From Serinus canaria (lineage: Eukaryota > Chordata > Aves > Passeriformes > Fringillidae), in assembly GCF_022539315.1 (NCBI RefSeq), contig NC_066338.1:2046001-2110000 (forward strand): DNA of 64,000 bases, in the 5' to 3' direction. The notes beneath the pieces are model-generated. The model saw only the letters and a program-made list of their open reading frames with translations. It was not told where the DNA came from and did not search any database. Below, in pieces: positions 13,280 through 22,402 of this stretch (positions are counted from its first letter, which is position 1; every line of letters starts with the position of its first letter). Both the position numbers and the translations under genes were made by a program.

Positions 13280-14782
13280 ATGAAAGCTGAGATTTCTAGA
13301 GGGGTTAGAGAGACTCCTGATTTGGGAGTAAAACAAAGCAGGAAAAATCTTGACTGGAGTGGGAAATGGGAGGATATGGGCCAGGCTTTAAAGGAATTTT
13401 CTGATCCCATAGACTGGGACTTCCCATCTGATCAAATTCAGAACCCAGTCGAGGTGGCAAAGTATTTGAGGGAGAAGTGCCATGGTAATACTAAGGAGGA
13501 AAGGATCACTGCAGTGAGATGGGCCTTGGCGTTTGTTTACCGTACTCTGTTAGATACTGTGGAGCAGCAGATAGCAGAAAGGGAACAGGGAGATAAATTG
13601 GTTACTATCCCAGTGACCCAGGCTGCGGCTAACATCCCAGGCTCCAGGCTAGCAGCTGAATCAGACAATAGGCCTCAACCCATGGCTGTTGCAGCTAATA
13701 CAAGAGGTGGGAAGTGCAAAAGCAAGACCGATCGAAAGGTGGAGTATGATGATGATGATGATGCCGGAGAAGGACCCTCACCAAAATCAGAGGCCACATC
13801 AAGGGGCACAGGTTCTGGAGCCAATACTGACTCCTTTTCTCTAAAGGACCTCAGAGGCTTAAGAAAGAATTACAGACGACAACCTGACGAATCTATAATT
13901 AGTTGGTTAGTCCACCTTTGGGATGCTGCAGGGGAGGTTACGATGTTGGATGGTACTGAAGCGAGACATTTGGGATCCCTGTCACATGATCCTGTCATCA
14001 ATCAAGGTATGATGAGCAGGGCTAGCCCTCACAGCTTCTGGGAACGGGTCCTGGATAGTGTAGCACAAAGATACTTATGTGCAGATGATCTCTATATACA
14101 GCAGACACGTTGGAAGACCATAGAACAGGGAATCCAATGCCTGAGAGAGATGGCGGTGGCAGAGCTCATTTTCTCAGATGATATAACAACTAGGGATCCG
14201 GACCTGGTACCATGCACACCTGTAATGTGGAGGAAACTTGTGCGACTTGGGCCACCTGAATACGCTTCTGCCCTAGCAATAATGAAATGGGATGATACAT
14301 ATGAGACTGTGCTCGATATGTCAAAGAAGCTTCGAGCATATGCAGATTCTGTGCATGGCCCAACTCATGCCAGAATTGCAGCAGTGGAAACCCGACTGCA
14401 GAAACTAGAGGACAAAATAGAGGAGAATCATAAGAAATTCCGGGGAGAGATTAAGGAGGACCTTATTCAAATCTCGGCTGTACAAATTAGAAGCCCTGGT
14501 ATCCAACGTTGGTGCTCTTTTGATGGGCAGAGAAGGTACACCCCACGGGCTGAGTTATGGGCCTTTCTGCGCGAGTCTGGAGAAGACATGAGGAGATGGA
14601 ATAGAAAACCCACCGCTGCTTTGGCACAACGGGTGCGTGATTTGAAGGAAAGAGGAAGTATCACCAAAAAGAGAGCAGCTCCGGTTGCTCGTAGCAAGTA
14701 TGATGATGACGATGACATGTCCGATCCCCTTGAAGGAACTTCTAAGGCACACGCCCAAGGAAAGAAGGACAATCTGGCTTAG
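13280..14782 (+). CDS. gag: ERV-L Gag polyprotein (500 aa, open)
   Basis: Structural polyprotein of the ERV-L provirus, expected to form the particle core. The ATG at 13280 is the first of a 500-codon open frame ending in TAG at 14780. The middle third, around residues 190-350, contains the tryptophan-rich, capsid-like region I recognise from avian ERV-L Gags. A charged segment around 370-395 looks like a coiled coil. Two YDDDDD acidic boxes occur, near residue 155 and near residue 475, both encoded by GAT/GAC runs. I see no CCHC zinc knuckle. The protease frame follows in the same phase beyond the stop, so expression of pol would have required read-through of UAG. Open despite the age of the element, but nothing shows that it is expressed. 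Confidence 0.85.
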   Translation: MKAEISRGVRETPDLGVKQSRKNLDWSGKWEDMGQALKEFSDPIDWDFPSDQIQNPVEVAKYLREKCHGNTKEERITAVRWALAFVYRTLLDTVEQQIAEREQGDKLVTIPVTQAAANIPGSRLAAESDNRPQPMAVAANTRGGKCKSKTDRKVEYDDDDDAGEGPSPKSEATSRGTGSGANTDSFSLKDLRGLRKNYRRQPDESIISWLVHLWDAAGEVTMLDGTEARHLGSLSHDPVINQGMMSRASPHSFWERVLDSVAQRYLCADDLYIQQTRWKTIEQGIQCLREMAVAELIFSDDITTRDPDLVPCTPVMWRKLVRLGPPEYASALAIMKWDDTYETVLDMSKKLRAYADSVHGPTHARIAAVETRLQKLEDKIEENHKKFRGEIKEDLIQISAVQIRSPGIQRWCSFDGQRRYTPRAELWAFLRESGEDMRRWNRKPTAALAQRVRDLKERGSITKKRAAPVARSKYDDDDDMSDPLEGTSKAHAQGKKDNLA

Positions 14783-15002
14783 AGGGGCCCTGCCTCTAGC
14801 CAGGAAGAGGCACGGGAAAACCAGGTCTTTTGGAAGGTGTGGATCAGATGGCCTGGCACATCAGAGCCACAAGACTATGAAGCGTTGGTTGACACTGGAT
14901 CACAGTGTACCTTAATGCCATCGGAACACGTGGGGACAGAACCTGTTTCCATTGCTGGAGTGACGGGGGGATCACAACAGTTGACTTTGTTAAGAAGCTG
15001 AG

Positions 15003-16520
15003 GTGAGCTTGACTGGGAAGGAGTGGCAGGAACATCCGATTGTGACTGGTCCAGAGGTTCCATGCATTTTGGGCATAGACTTCCTCCGGAATGGCTATTA
15101 CAAAGATCCTAAGGGATTCAGGTGGGCTTTTGGAATAGCTGCAGTGGAGATGGAGGGTATTAAACAATTGAATACCTTGTCTGGATTATCAGAGAACCCA
15201 TCTGCAGTAGGACTCTTGAAGGTAGAGGAGCAACGAGTGCCAATTGCCACCTCAATAGTGTACCGCAGGCAGTATCGGACAAATCGAGATGCTGTGATCC
15301 CCATCCACAAAATGATCCGAGAGCTGGAGAGCCAAGGGGTGGTCAGTAAAACCCGCTCACCCTTTAACAGCCCTATCTGGCCTGTGCGAAAATCTGACGG
15401 AGAATGGAGATTGACTGTGGGCTATTGTGCCTTGAATGAAGTGACTCCGCCGCTGAGCGCTGCTGTGCCAGACATACTGGAACTGCAGTACGAGCTGGAG
15501 TCCAAGGCAGCAAAGTGTTACGCGACCATCGATATTGCTAACGCGTTTTTCTCCATTCCTCTGGCAGCAGAATGCAGGCCTCAGTTTGCTTTTACATGGA
15601 GGGGAGTGCAGTACACCTGGAACCGATTGCCCCAGGGGTGGAAACACAGTCCTACCATCTGTCATGGACTGATCCAGGCTGCACTAGAAGAGGGTGAGGC
15701 TCCAGAACATTTACAATATATTGATGATATCATTGTTTGGGGGAACACGGCAATAGAAGTGTTCAAGAAAGGAGAGAAGATCATTCACATTCTCCTGAAA
15801 GCCGGATTTGCCATTAAGAAGAGCAAAGTCAAGGGACCTGCCCGAGAAATCCAGTTCTTGGGGGTGAAGTGGCAAGACGGACGGCGTCAGATTCCTACGG
15901 ATGTTATTAACAAAATCACTGCTATGTCCCCACCAACTGATAAGAAGGAAACACAAGCTTTCTTAGGTGCTATAGGTTTCTGGAGGATGCACATCCCTGA
16001 GTATAGTCAGATTGTGAGACCCCTTTATCTGGTTACCCGCAAGAAGAACGACTTCCATTGGGGCCCTGAGCAGCAGCAAGCTTTCGTCCAGATCAAGCAG
16101 GAGATCGCTCATGCTGTAGCCCTTGGCCCAGTCAGGACGGGACCAGATGTGAAGAACGTACTCTACTCTGCAGCCAGGAGCCATGGTCTGTCCTGGAGCC
16201 TTTGGCAACAGCTGCCTGGCGAGACCCAAGGCCGACCATTGGGATTTTGGAGTCAGAGCTACAGGGGGTCTGAAGATAACTATACTCCGACAGAAAAGGA
16301 AATCTTGGCTGCCTATGAAGGAGTCCAAGCCGCTTCGGAGGTGGTTGGTACAGAGGCACAACTCCTTCTGGCACCACGACTACCGGTGCTGGGATGGATG
16401 TTCAGAGGAAAGGTTCCCTCTACCCACCATGCCACCAATGCTACTTGGAGTAAGTGGATTGCCCTCACTACGCATCGCGCTCGAATTGGGAAGTTAATCG
16501 CCCTGGGATCCTGGAAATAA
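15003..16520 (+). pseudogene. pol: ERV-L pol fragment: end of protease, reverse transcriptase, connection
   Basis: Open frame of 505 codons. Residues near the start (GIDFLRNGYY) are the C-terminal part of the retroviral protease. RT follows: the fingers/palm motif ATIDIANAFFSIPLA, then LPQGWKHSP, and the catalytic YIDD box at 15717-15728. The stretch after the palm (FLGVKWQDGR) and the connection domain are also present. The frame runs past its homology near 16490 and stops at 16520. YIDD and this connection domain are typical of ERV-L-type elements. The first ATG at 15003 is a by-product of the upstream frameshift, not a true start. Confidence 0.88.
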
Positions 16521-16852
16521 TTACAAATTGGCCCGAAGGTGAAAGCTTTAGTGTCGCAGATGAGGAGCAAGAGCCAGTGACTCAGGTTGAGGAAACCCCG
16601 CCATACAATCACTTGCCAGCAGAAGAAACATGTTACGCTCTATTCACCGATGGTTCTTGTCGCATCATAGGGATGAAACGGAGGTGGAAGGCAGCTGTAT
16701 GGAGTCCCACTCGACAGGTCGCAGAGGCTACTGAAGGAGAGGGTGAATATAGTCAATTCGCCGAAATCAAAGCTATTCAACTGGCCCTAGGTATTGCAGA
16801 GAGAGAGAGAGGTGGCCAAGGCTCTATTTGTATACTGATTCTTGGATGGTAG
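16454..16852 (+). pseudogene. pol: ERV-L pol fragment: tether and N-terminal RNase H
   Basis: Homology in this frame begins near 16495 (RPGILEIITNWPEGE) and includes the first half of RNase H, with the catalytic aspartate in ALFTDGSC (codon at 16649) and the glutamate-bearing helix YSQFAEIKAIQLAL. Homology ends near 16810 in a GA repeat; the codons beyond it are out of frame. This piece cannot work alone because the second catalytic aspartate of RNase H lies in the next frame. Confidence 0.85.
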
Positions 16853-17961
16853 CCAACGCTTTATGGGGATGGCTGAAGAGATGGAAAGAGGCGAACTGGC
16901 AGCGCAGAGGAAAACCAATTTGGGCTGTGGAAGAGTGGAAAGATATCGCTACTCGGTTAGAGAAGTTACCTGTGAAGGTTCGCCATGTAGACGCCCATGT
17001 CCCCAGAAGTAGGGCTAATGAAGAGCAGCAAAACAACCAGCAAGTACATCAGGCTGCAAAGATAAGGGAGTTGAAGATAGACCTCCACTGGGAGCATAAG
17101 GGAGAGTTATTCTTAGCACGATGGGCCCATGATGCCTCAGGTCACCAGGGTAGAGATGCCACCTATAAGTGGGCACGAGACCGAGGGGTGTATCTAACCA
17201 TGGACAGTATCTCTCAGGTTATTAGTGACTGTGAGACGTGTGCTGCCATTAAGCAGGCCAAGCGGGTGAAGCCCCTCTGGTATGGGGGGCGGTGGTCTAA
17301 GTACAAGTACGGGGAGGCCTGGCAGATTGATTACATCACACTGCCTCAAAACCACCAAGGCAAGCGCTATGTACTAACCATGGTAGAAGCCACCACGGGA
17401 TGGTTGGAAACCTACCCTGTGTCTCACGCTACAGCCCGTAACACTATCTTGGGCCTTGAAAAGCAGGTCCTTTGGAGGCACGGTACTCCCGAGAGAATTG
17501 AGTCGGATAATGGAACTCATTTTAAAAACAATCTTAATACTTGGGCTAGGGAACATGGCATCGAGTGGGTGTACCATATCCCCTATCATGCACCAGCTGC
17601 AGGGAAAGTGGAAAGATACAATGGATTTTTAAAAACCACCTTAAAAGCATTGGGTGGGGGGTCTTTAAAAAACTGGGAGCAGCATTTGGCAAAGGCTACC
17701 TGGTTAGTTAACACTCGAGGTTCCACCAACCGAGCGGGTCCTGCTCAGTCTGAGCTCCTTAATATAGTAGATGGAGATAAAGCCCCAGTGGCCCATGTCA
17801 GAGGTTTGTTGGGAAAGACAGTATGGATCAACCCTGCCTCAAGTACAGACAAACCCATCCGTGGGATTGCCTTTGCTCAAGGACCAGGTTATACATGGTG
17901 GATAATGCAGAAAGATGGAACAACACGGTGTGTACCTCAGGGAGACCTGATTGTAGGATGA
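16828..17961 (+). pseudogene. pol: ERV-L pol fragment: C-terminal RNase H and integrase
   Basis: 377 open codons. The start (YTDSWMVANAL) is the second half of RNase H. The integrase zinc-binding region follows (HDASGHQG and CETC). The catalytic core has D at 17329 (WQIDYITLP), D at 17506 (SDNGTHF) and E at 17611 (GKVERYNG). I count 34 residues between the last two, one fewer than the canonical 35, so a codon may have been lost. The C-terminal end (CVPQGDLIVG) matches other avian ERV-L integrases as I remember them. No dUTPase or env follows. Confidence 0.88.
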
Positions 17962-18125
17962 GACTTGTATATGAATGTCATTGTTTGTTGAATGTGAGAC
18001 AGAAGGAAACTGTAAGTGTCAAAGGTGTGAGCAAGTAAGATGAGAGGAATGCGTAAGTGTTAAAGGTGTGAGTAAGTGAAATGAAAGTTTTATTGTATGT
18101 TCATGATATGGGATAAGGGGTGGAG
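17962..18125 (+). other. ERV-L 3' untranslated segment with polypurine tract
   Basis: 164 bp between integrase and the 3' LTR. It contains two imperfect copies of a 41-bp repeat (GTAAGTGT[C/T]AAAGGTGTGAG, starting at about 18012 and 18053). A purine-rich run GGGATAAGGGGTGGAG at 18110-18125 directly abuts the LTR and is the likely plus-strand primer. No env is present. Confidence 0.75.
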
Positions 18126-18651
18126 TGTCGTGGGGTGACAGCCTTTATCCCAGTATTGTGTGTTGTGTCTGGCATGTGCTCCTTTCTTCCCCCCCCCACC
18201 CCGGCCGTCCTGCCAAGGCAGGGCGGGGGGGGGGGGGGGTGGTGAGGATGACCGAGCACCTTGGCTTTGGCTTAGCTTGCTGGCTGCTGCTGCTTAGCTT
18301 GCTGGCTGCTGCTGCTTTTGCTTGCTTGCTTTTTGCGCTCTTCTTTTTTTTCTTCCCACTTTCTTACCCTCCCCTGAAGATACCGTACCAGCTCCAGACC
18401 TGACCTGGGACGTCCAGGACCCCCCGGAGTCTGTGAGAGACGCTCAGCACCCTCCACAACACTGCCTGGTTTTTTTCTTTTCTTGTGTTGGGGAGTGTTC
18501 CTTTGTTACTTGTTATTAAATAGGTTTTATTTTCCACTTTGCTCCTCCGAAGAATTCCTTCCCGAACACGGTATCGGGGAGGGGCGGTTGGAGGTTTGTT
18601 TTAGGGGACTCCCTTTCGGAGATTTTCCCTAATTTGTCCTAAACCAGGACA
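18126..18651 (+). repeat. 3' LTR of the ERV-L provirus
   Basis: Same ends as the 5' copy (TGTCGTGGGG...AACCAGGACA). It is 21 bp longer than the 5' LTR, chiefly because of a tandem duplication of an AGCTTGCTGGCTGCTGCTGCT segment near 18277-18318 that the 5' LTR lacks. Followed by the target duplication CCCGT. Confidence 0.93.
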
Positions 18652-20784
18652 CCCGTCTTCCGCCGCAGACACCAGGTCTACCGGTCTACCGCAGCCGAGA
18701 CCCCGTCTTCCGCGGTGGAAACCATGTTCCCCGTTTGCCGCGCCGCACAACAGATCTATACCGGCCGCCGCGGCAAACACCAGGTCTACCCCGTCTTCCA
18801 TGTCGGACACCAGGTGTACCAGTCTTCTGCGGCGGAAACCATGCCTACCCCGTCTTCCGCGGCGAATACCAGGTCTAACCCGTGTTCCGAGGCGGACACC
18901 GGGTGTACCTGTCTTCCGCGGCGGACACCAGGTCTACCCCGTCTTCTGCGGCGGACACCATGTGTACCCGTCTTCCGCGGCAGACACCAGGTCTACCCCT
19001 TCCTCGGCGTCAGACAACAGGTCAACCGCTTTGTTGCGGCGGACACCAGGTCTACCCCGTCATCCGCCGGGGACACCAAGTCTACCCCGTGTTCCGCGGC
19101 GGACACAGGTCTACTGCTACTGCCGCGGTGGGCACCAGGTCTACCCCTTCTTCCGCGGCAGACACCAGGTCTAACCCGTCATCCGCGGCAAACACCAGGT
19201 CTACCCTGTGTTCCACGTCGGTCACAAGTCTACCCCTTCTTCCGCGGCGGACACCAGGTCTACCCCGTCTTCCGCGGTGGACACCAGTTCTACCCTTACA
19301 TTCGTGGTGGACACCTAGTCTTCCCTGTCGTCCGCGGCAGACACCAGGTCTACCCCGTCTTCCGTGGCGGAGACAATGTCCAACCCTTCTTCCACGTCAG
19401 ACACCGGGTCTACCCCTTCGTCCGCGTCAGACAACAGGTCAAACGCATTTGCTGCGGCGGACACCAGGTCTACCCCATCATCCGCGGGGGACACCAAGTC
19501 TACCCCGTTTGCGTGACGGACACCAGGTCTAACCGGTCTTTCGTGGCGCACACCAGATCTAACCTGTTTGTTCTGGGGACACCAGGTCTACCCCGTCTTC
19601 CGCGGCGGACATCAGGTTTACCCCGGCCACCGCGGCGGACGCCAGGTCTACCCCGTATTGTGCGGCGGACGTGAAGACCACCCCGTCGTCCGCGGCGGAC
19701 AACAGATCTAACCCGCCTTCTGCGGCGGACACCAGGTCTACCCTGTCTTCTGTGAAGGACACCAAGTCTACCCCTTGTACCGCGATGAACACCAGGTCTA
19801 CCCCGTTTGCCACGGCGGACACCTGGTCTACCCCGTCTTCCGCAGCGGACACCGGGTCTGCCCCGTCTTCCGTGGCATAAACAGGGTCTACCTCGTCTTC
19901 CGCGGCGTAAACCGTGTCTACCTCGTCTTCCGCGGCGTAAACCCGGTCTAACCCGACTTCCGCGGTGGACACCAGGTCTACCCCGCCTTCCACAGCGGAT
20001 ACCGGGTCTACCCCGTCTTCCACGGCAGACACCAGCCCTACCCCTTCTTCCGCGGCAGACACCGGGTCTACCTCGTCTTCAGAGGCGGACACCGGGTCTA
20101 CCCACTCTTCCGTGGTGGACACTGGGTCTACGCCGTTTGCGGCGGCAGCCAACGGGTCCACCCCGTCTTCCGCGGCGGACACCGGGTCTACCCTTTCTTC
20201 TGTGATGGACACAGGGTCTAACCTGTCTTCTGCAGCGGAAAACTGGTCTACGCCGTTTGACACGGCAGACACCGGGTCTAACCCGTTTCCCGCGGAGGAC
20301 ACCGGGTCTACACCATTTGACCCAGGGGACACCGGGTCTACCCCGTCTTCCGCGGTGTAAACCGGGTCTACCCCGACTTCCACGGCAGACACCAGGTCTA
20401 ACCCATCTTCCCTGGCTGACACCGGGTCTACCCCGTCTTCCGCGATGGACACCGGGTCTACCCCGACATCCGCGGTGGACACCGGTCTACACCATCTTCC
20501 GCGGCAGACACCGGGTCTACGCCATATGACGGGTCCGACAACGGGTCTACCCCGTATTCCGCGGCGGACACCGGGACTGCCCTGTCTTCCATGGCATAAA
20601 CCGGGTCTATCACGTCTTCCGCGGCATAAACCGTGTCTACCCCATATTCCGTGGCATAAACCGGGTCTATCATGTCTTCTGCGGCATAAACCGTGTCTAC
20701 CCCATATTCCGCAGCGTAAACCGGGTCTACCCCTTCTTCCGCGGCGGACACCGGGTCAACCTTGTCATCTGCGGCGGACACCAC
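18652..20784 (-). repeat. 30-bp minisatellite array, reverse orientation
   Basis: Continues the array interrupted by the ERV-L provirus, with core GGACACCAGGTCTACCCC. From about 19850 onward GGGTCTACC variants and units with GTAAACC in place of GGACACC become common, as in the large array after 30748. It ends at the solo LTR. Confidence 0.95.
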
Positions 20785-21333
20785 TGTCGGAACTCAGGAC
20801 ATCCCTCTGGGAGTCTGGAGTTTCCTGGGACCCTTGCCAGGGGGCTCAGAGACCCTGGCACACAGATTGTATAGGGATAAAGTATTCACAGAGTGTAAAT
20901 GTAGGTTTTAGGATTTTTGGTATAGGGGTTTCTGGTGACAAGATGGAGGGATTTGGGCGTGTCTAGCCTTTCTTCTTCTTCTCTACCTCCATCTTGTCTG
21001 GTGATGTTGGCACTTTTAGATTGGTCTAGAGTAGAAACTCACTGTCTAGCGTAGATGATAGGTATTGGAAAATAACTGTAAATATTGTACACGTAGTTTG
21101 TAGTATATAAAGATAACACCGCCCTAGGGAAGGGGAAGTGCCTCTGACTGTCCTGCCGAACGGATCTTGGCTGGACAGGGAGAAAGAATTTTATAGATAA
21201 GATGTAATAAACAACCTTGAGACCAAAAAATGAAGAGCCCTGACTCCTTCTTCGAGCACCGGGCTGGGAAAAGAAACTTTTGAACTTTTTCGGGGTCAAT
21301 CTGACCAGCTAGAGAGAGAGAGAGACCCCGACA
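20785..21333 (+). mobile_element. Solo LTR, class II (ERV-K-like)
   Basis: A 549-bp element starting TGTCGGAACTCAGG and ending CCCCGACA, flanked by a perfect 6-bp duplication CACCAC (20779-20784 and 21334-21339). It has a TATA box TATATAA (21104-21110) and a poly(A) signal AATAAA (21206-21211), giving the plus orientation. A 6-bp duplication and the U3-R-U5 layout are typical of class II (alpha/betaretrovirus-related) elements. No internal sequence remains, so it is the product of LTR-LTR recombination. The exact family is not known to me. Confidence 0.85.
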
Positions 21334-21468
21334 CACCACGTCTAACCCGTATTCAGCGGCGAACACCGGGTCTACACCGTCTTCCGCGGCGGACACGGGG
21401 TCTACGCCTTATGACACGTGCGGCAACGTGTCTACCCCGTCTTCTGTGGCAGACACCGGGTCTACCCC
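21334..21468 (-). repeat. Short remnant of the 30-bp array between two insertions
   Basis: About 4.5 units of the 30-bp family left between the solo LTR and the class I provirus. Its unit order (CCGTATTCAGCGGCGAACAC, then a unit ending in GCCTTATGACACGTGCGGCA) closely matches a contiguous stretch near 38535-38640, showing that the two elements hit the same kind of higher-order block. Confidence 0.9.
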
Positions 21469-21786
21469 TGTTGCAGAAGTTCAAAAATTATTGAAAAATG
21501 TATTCTAGTTAATAGATAGATGCCTGGATTAGTGAAACAATATGATAGTTAGCATGAGTAGCAGTAGTTATGCTAAGGCCGCAGTAGGCCCGGTAAACTC
21601 TAAGTGAACTTTAGTGCATGGTAGATCGAGAGAAAATATTATCTAGGGAATGTACCTAACATTATCTATGGAATGTACCTTTTGGCTAAGTAACAAATGT
21701 CATGATGTACCTAATAAATCTCAGTATACCTCTAAAGATGCTTAGCGATGCACATAGATCAGATGAAGCAATCATGTTAAGAAAAG

Positions 21787-21794
21787 TATATAAA
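21787..21794 (+). promoter_or_regulatory. TATA box of the 5' LTR promoter
   Basis: TATATAAA in U3. Transcription would be expected to start about 25-30 nt downstream, near the start of R. An identical box is in the 3' LTR. Confidence 0.75.
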
Positions 21795-21860
21795 CTCTGT
21801 AAATTTTGTCGCAAGATGGGGCTCTGACTTTGGACGAAAGTCCTCAGGCTCCCGGGCCCT

Positions 21861-21866
21861 AATAAA
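21861..21866 (+). terminator. Poly(A) signal AATAAA in the 5' LTR
   Basis: AATAAA about 67 nt after the TATA box, followed within 30 nt by the GT-rich run GGTTGTTTTGTGTTTTC. The same arrangement in the 3' LTR (30689-30694) would terminate the proviral transcript. Confidence 0.75.
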
Positions 21867-21925
21867 GCACCGCATAAAACAACTCCGGTTGTTTTGTGTT
21901 TTCTTCGGATCGGGCAACAGTTTTC

Positions 21926-21945
21926 TGGCGACCGCGGCAGGACTC
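21926..21945 (+). promoter_or_regulatory. Primer-binding site, tRNA-Arg
   Basis: TGGCGACCGCGGCAGGACTC, six nt after the LTR, is fully complementary over 20 nt to the 3' end of a vertebrate tRNA-Arg (TCG type) as I recall it. Use of tRNA-Arg is known for some class I elements. Confidence 0.75.
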
Positions 21946-22402
21946 CGAAGGTGGCTGGGGCGGTTCACGTCCCGATCCACTCCACGCCGGCACCGAGTGA
22001 TTCTCGGGGAGTCATCGGCTCGTGCCCGACCCCTGCGCCTGTCGGACGACTGTGAGGAGGTAAGCCCGAAGGTGCTTTATTTCTGGTATTGGTATTGGGT
22101 GCCTGTCCATAAGACGAGGTGGCAATCCTCGCAGGATTGGGCTAAGACGTCTGGTTGGGAAGCCTAGGCGCCGGCCATCAGACGCGGCGAAAGCTGCGCA
22201 GGTCCGGCACTTGCCCCTCGCGGCGACGAGAAGCGGCAAGATTGGTTTTGGTTGGTTTGGTATCTAATAGTAATCACGTTGTTGTTTTTGCTGTTCGTGT
22301 TCGGAATAATTGAGCTATTGATATTTATAGTTTTGTTGGTTGTGCTTAGTGCTGGTGCGTCTTGGTAATTGCGACTGATTGTTGTGAGGTTATTGAAGTA
22401 AG
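21946..22402 (+). other. 5' leader with candidate splice donor
   Basis: Non-coding leader before gag. GAG|GTAAGC with the GT at 22060-22061 is a strong consensus donor and the likely 5' splice site for env mRNA. The acceptor cannot be placed with confidence. Short open frames here have no recognisable homology. Confidence 0.6.

Larger units (their letters stand above)
14783..17961 (+). pseudogene. pol: ERV-L Pro-Pol, broken by three frameshifts
   Basis: The whole region encodes, in order, an aspartic protease (DTGS at about 14890-14901), reverse transcriptase, RNase H and integrase, but in pieces. The protease begins in the gag frame just after the gag stop and loses its frame near 14990, reaching TGA at 14999. 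The next frame carries the end of protease and all of RT until about 16490. A third piece carries the first half of RNase H to about 16810. The last carries the rest of RNase H and integrase to 17961. The second break lies just before the end of the RT/connection frame. The third lies in a GA-dinucleotide run at about 16799-16812, a typical slippage site. With these breaks no complete enzyme set can be made from this copy. Confidence 0.9.
12232..18651 (+). mobile_element. ERV-L (class III) provirus, complete with both LTRs, coding-defective
   Basis: A 6,420-bp provirus in the order LTR, primer-binding site, leader, gag, protease-RT-RNase H-integrase, polypurine tract, LTR. It is flanked by the 5-bp direct duplication CCCGT (12227-12231 and 18652-18656), showing one intact insertion event into the 30-bp satellite. 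The RT motif YIDD, the distinctive gag and integrase, and the lack of env fit the ERV-L elements widespread in birds. There is no sign of the dUTPase that mammalian ERV-L carries after integrase. The LTRs differ at roughly 22 positions plus indels by my hand count, making it clearly older than the class I provirus downstream. Pol carries three frameshifts. Confidence 0.93.
21469..21919 (+). repeat. 5' LTR of the class I provirus
   Basis: Begins TGTTGCAGAAGTTC and ends CGGATCGGGCAACA. U3 spans to about 21815, with the TATA box at 21787. R/U5 carries AATAAA at 21861 followed by a GT-rich stretch. Differs from the 3' copy at five single positions. Confidence 0.95.

Noticed and set aside
17962..18125. 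env or dUTPase in the ERV-L provirus
   Set aside because: Only 164 bp separate integrase from the 3' LTR, with no coding homology.
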